Of a stretch of DNA of 15,473 nt, positions 14,651 through 15,473 are shown piece after piece. The first letter of the stretch is position 1. Each line of letters begins with the position of its first letter. The DNA comes from an uncultured Clostridia bacterium (GTDB taxonomy: Bacteria; Bacillota; Clostridia; TANB77; CAG-508). The DNA is taken from the NCBI GenBank assembly GCA_947599995.1, contig CANQFW010000027.1, positions 1 through 15,473 of the forward strand, in the 5' to 3' direction. Below the pieces are notes generated by a model. It was given only the letters and a program-made list of their open reading frames with translations, was not told the origin of the DNA and made no database searches. Position numbers and translations under genes: made by a program.

Positions 14651-15472
14651 TTATTTAAATTTTGAAGAAGGTCCACCAGATGAAGGATTTCCTTCGCTAG
14701 GATTATTCAAAATATAATCGTTATTTATTATTTCATCATCTTTATAAAATTTATTATAAAGGTCAGAAATGCTATAGAATCTTCCAACGTTTGTAATAAA
14801 AACAAGAGAGTTTGCATCTTTTTCTATGACTTCATTTGTCTTTACGTTTCTTAAATATATCTTATTTTGATGTTTATTAAATAATACTCTGTCATTTGGA
14901 GATTCAATTTTATTTGATGAAGATATATATATATAAGGTACTTCAATAGGCTTTATAGGTTCATTTTTTTGAGCAGTCGCATTATTACTTATGTAGCCAT
15001 AGTTAATGGGAATGGGGCGTCTGCCAAGCTCTATATTGTACTCACATTTACTGTCATTTATATGTAAATACCAACTATTTGCAAAATCGTTAATGTCTAC
15101 TTCAAACGAATAATTCATTGTTAAATTATGTATAATAAGAACAGGCTTTGTTATTTCAAAAACATGTGACCCATATGTTTCTTTTAAATGAGCTCTATCT
15201 TCATCTGAAATGTCCCAATATATAAATAAACTCGATGGAGTTTGTGCTAGTATTTTGACTACTGTTTGATTATATCTATAAGGTAAATCATAGTACTCAG
15301 GGGTATAAACAGTTGGCTTTCTTCTCGTGGTAGTTTTTTTTGAGTTTTTAATTGTTTTAGAGCCCTTTTTAGGTAATGTCTCATTAATTTTTGAAGTATT
15401 TTGTACTTCTGATTTTTTTCGAGCTGTAGATGAAGACTTAGAATTAGTTTTCTTTGAAGCCTCTGAAATGTT
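14651..15472 (-). CDS. DUF4912 domain protein (5' end beyond the window)
   Basis: The frame is open to the window edge, so the gene starts outside. ATG 15118 is internal to the domain. The visible 273 residues begin with about 60 of low-complexity, basic Lys/Ser/Thr-rich sequence. The DUF4912 core follows, from YDLPYRYNQTVVKILAQTPS and SLFIYWDIS through a region that includes FANSWYLHINDSKCEYNIEL, an immunoglobulin-like beta pattern resembling carbohydrate-binding folds. The C-terminal tail is rich in Gly, Pro, Ser and Asn (NPSEGNPSSGGPSS). The function of DUF4912 is not established; it often sits beside GH57 branching enzymes in Clostridia, as here. A glucan-binding or scaffolding role is inference. 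No membrane segment is seen in the visible part. Confidence 0.85.
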   Translation of the reverse strand, partial: NISEASKKTNSKSSSTARKKSEVQNTSKINETLPKKGSKTIKNSKKTTTRRKPTVYTPEYYDLPYRYNQTVVKILAQTPSSLFIYWDISDEDRAHLKETYGSHVFEITKPVLIIHNLTMNYSFEVDINDFANSWYLHINDSKCEYNIELGRRPIPINYGYISNNATAQKNEPIKPIEVPYIYISSSNKIESPNDRVLFNKHQNKIYLRNVKTNEVIEKDANSLVFITNVGRFYSISDLYNKFYKDDEIINNDYILNNPSEGNPSSGGPSSKFK

Positions 15473-15473
15473 C

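Noticed and set aside
15116..15118. ATG as the start of the DUF4912 gene
   Set aside because: The frame continues open to the window end and encodes the conserved beginning of the DUF4912 domain, so this ATG is internal.

Overview
The window looks like a chromosomal segment of a low-GC, Gram-positive-type bacterium, most likely an uncultured gut Clostridia lineage. The reasons are the very AT-rich sequence in both genes and spacers, strong AGGAGG-type ribosome binding sites, three S-layer-homology (SLH) domains on a secreted hydrolase, a PhoB-family regulator resembling WalR, a stand-alone IspG/IspH pair, and the DUF4912 plus GH57 gene pair common in Clostridia. The lineage call is inference. 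I see no rRNA, tRNA, CRISPR array, insertion sequence or phage gene.

Plus strand, left to right: a 5'-truncated secreted CHAP-domain wall hydrolase (3-2012) with its own terminator; then a promoter and a run of genes: rlmB (23S rRNA 2'-O-methyltransferase), a charged 140-residue protein of unknown function, mfd (transcription-repair coupling factor, split by a frameshift near 4194-4200), an orphan response regulator, ispG and ispH (last two steps of the MEP isoprenoid pathway), and a type IV pilin-like protein. A bidirectional terminator at 10533-10579 closes this run against convergent genes.

Minus strand, right to left: a DUF4912 protein truncated by the window end, a GH57 alpha-glucan branching enzyme, asd (aspartate-semialdehyde dehydrogenase), and an unrecognised protein with an HExxH metallopeptidase-like motif. 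The first two probably work together in glucan or glycogen metabolism. The other genes look like ordinary housekeeping genes with little pathway linkage.

The most interesting signal is a short element present twice: just before the pilin-like gene (about 9883-9932, plus) and just before asd (about 12797-12749, minus). Each copy has AAGGAGGA, then a 9-bp hairpin built on ATATGTTAG / CTAACAT(A/G)T, then GCTAAA and the real ATG. When folded, both copies put the Shine-Dalgarno sequence at the same effective distance (about 11 nt) from the start codon. It looks like a conserved split ribosome binding site or a small RNA regulator, and it also settles the start codons of both genes.
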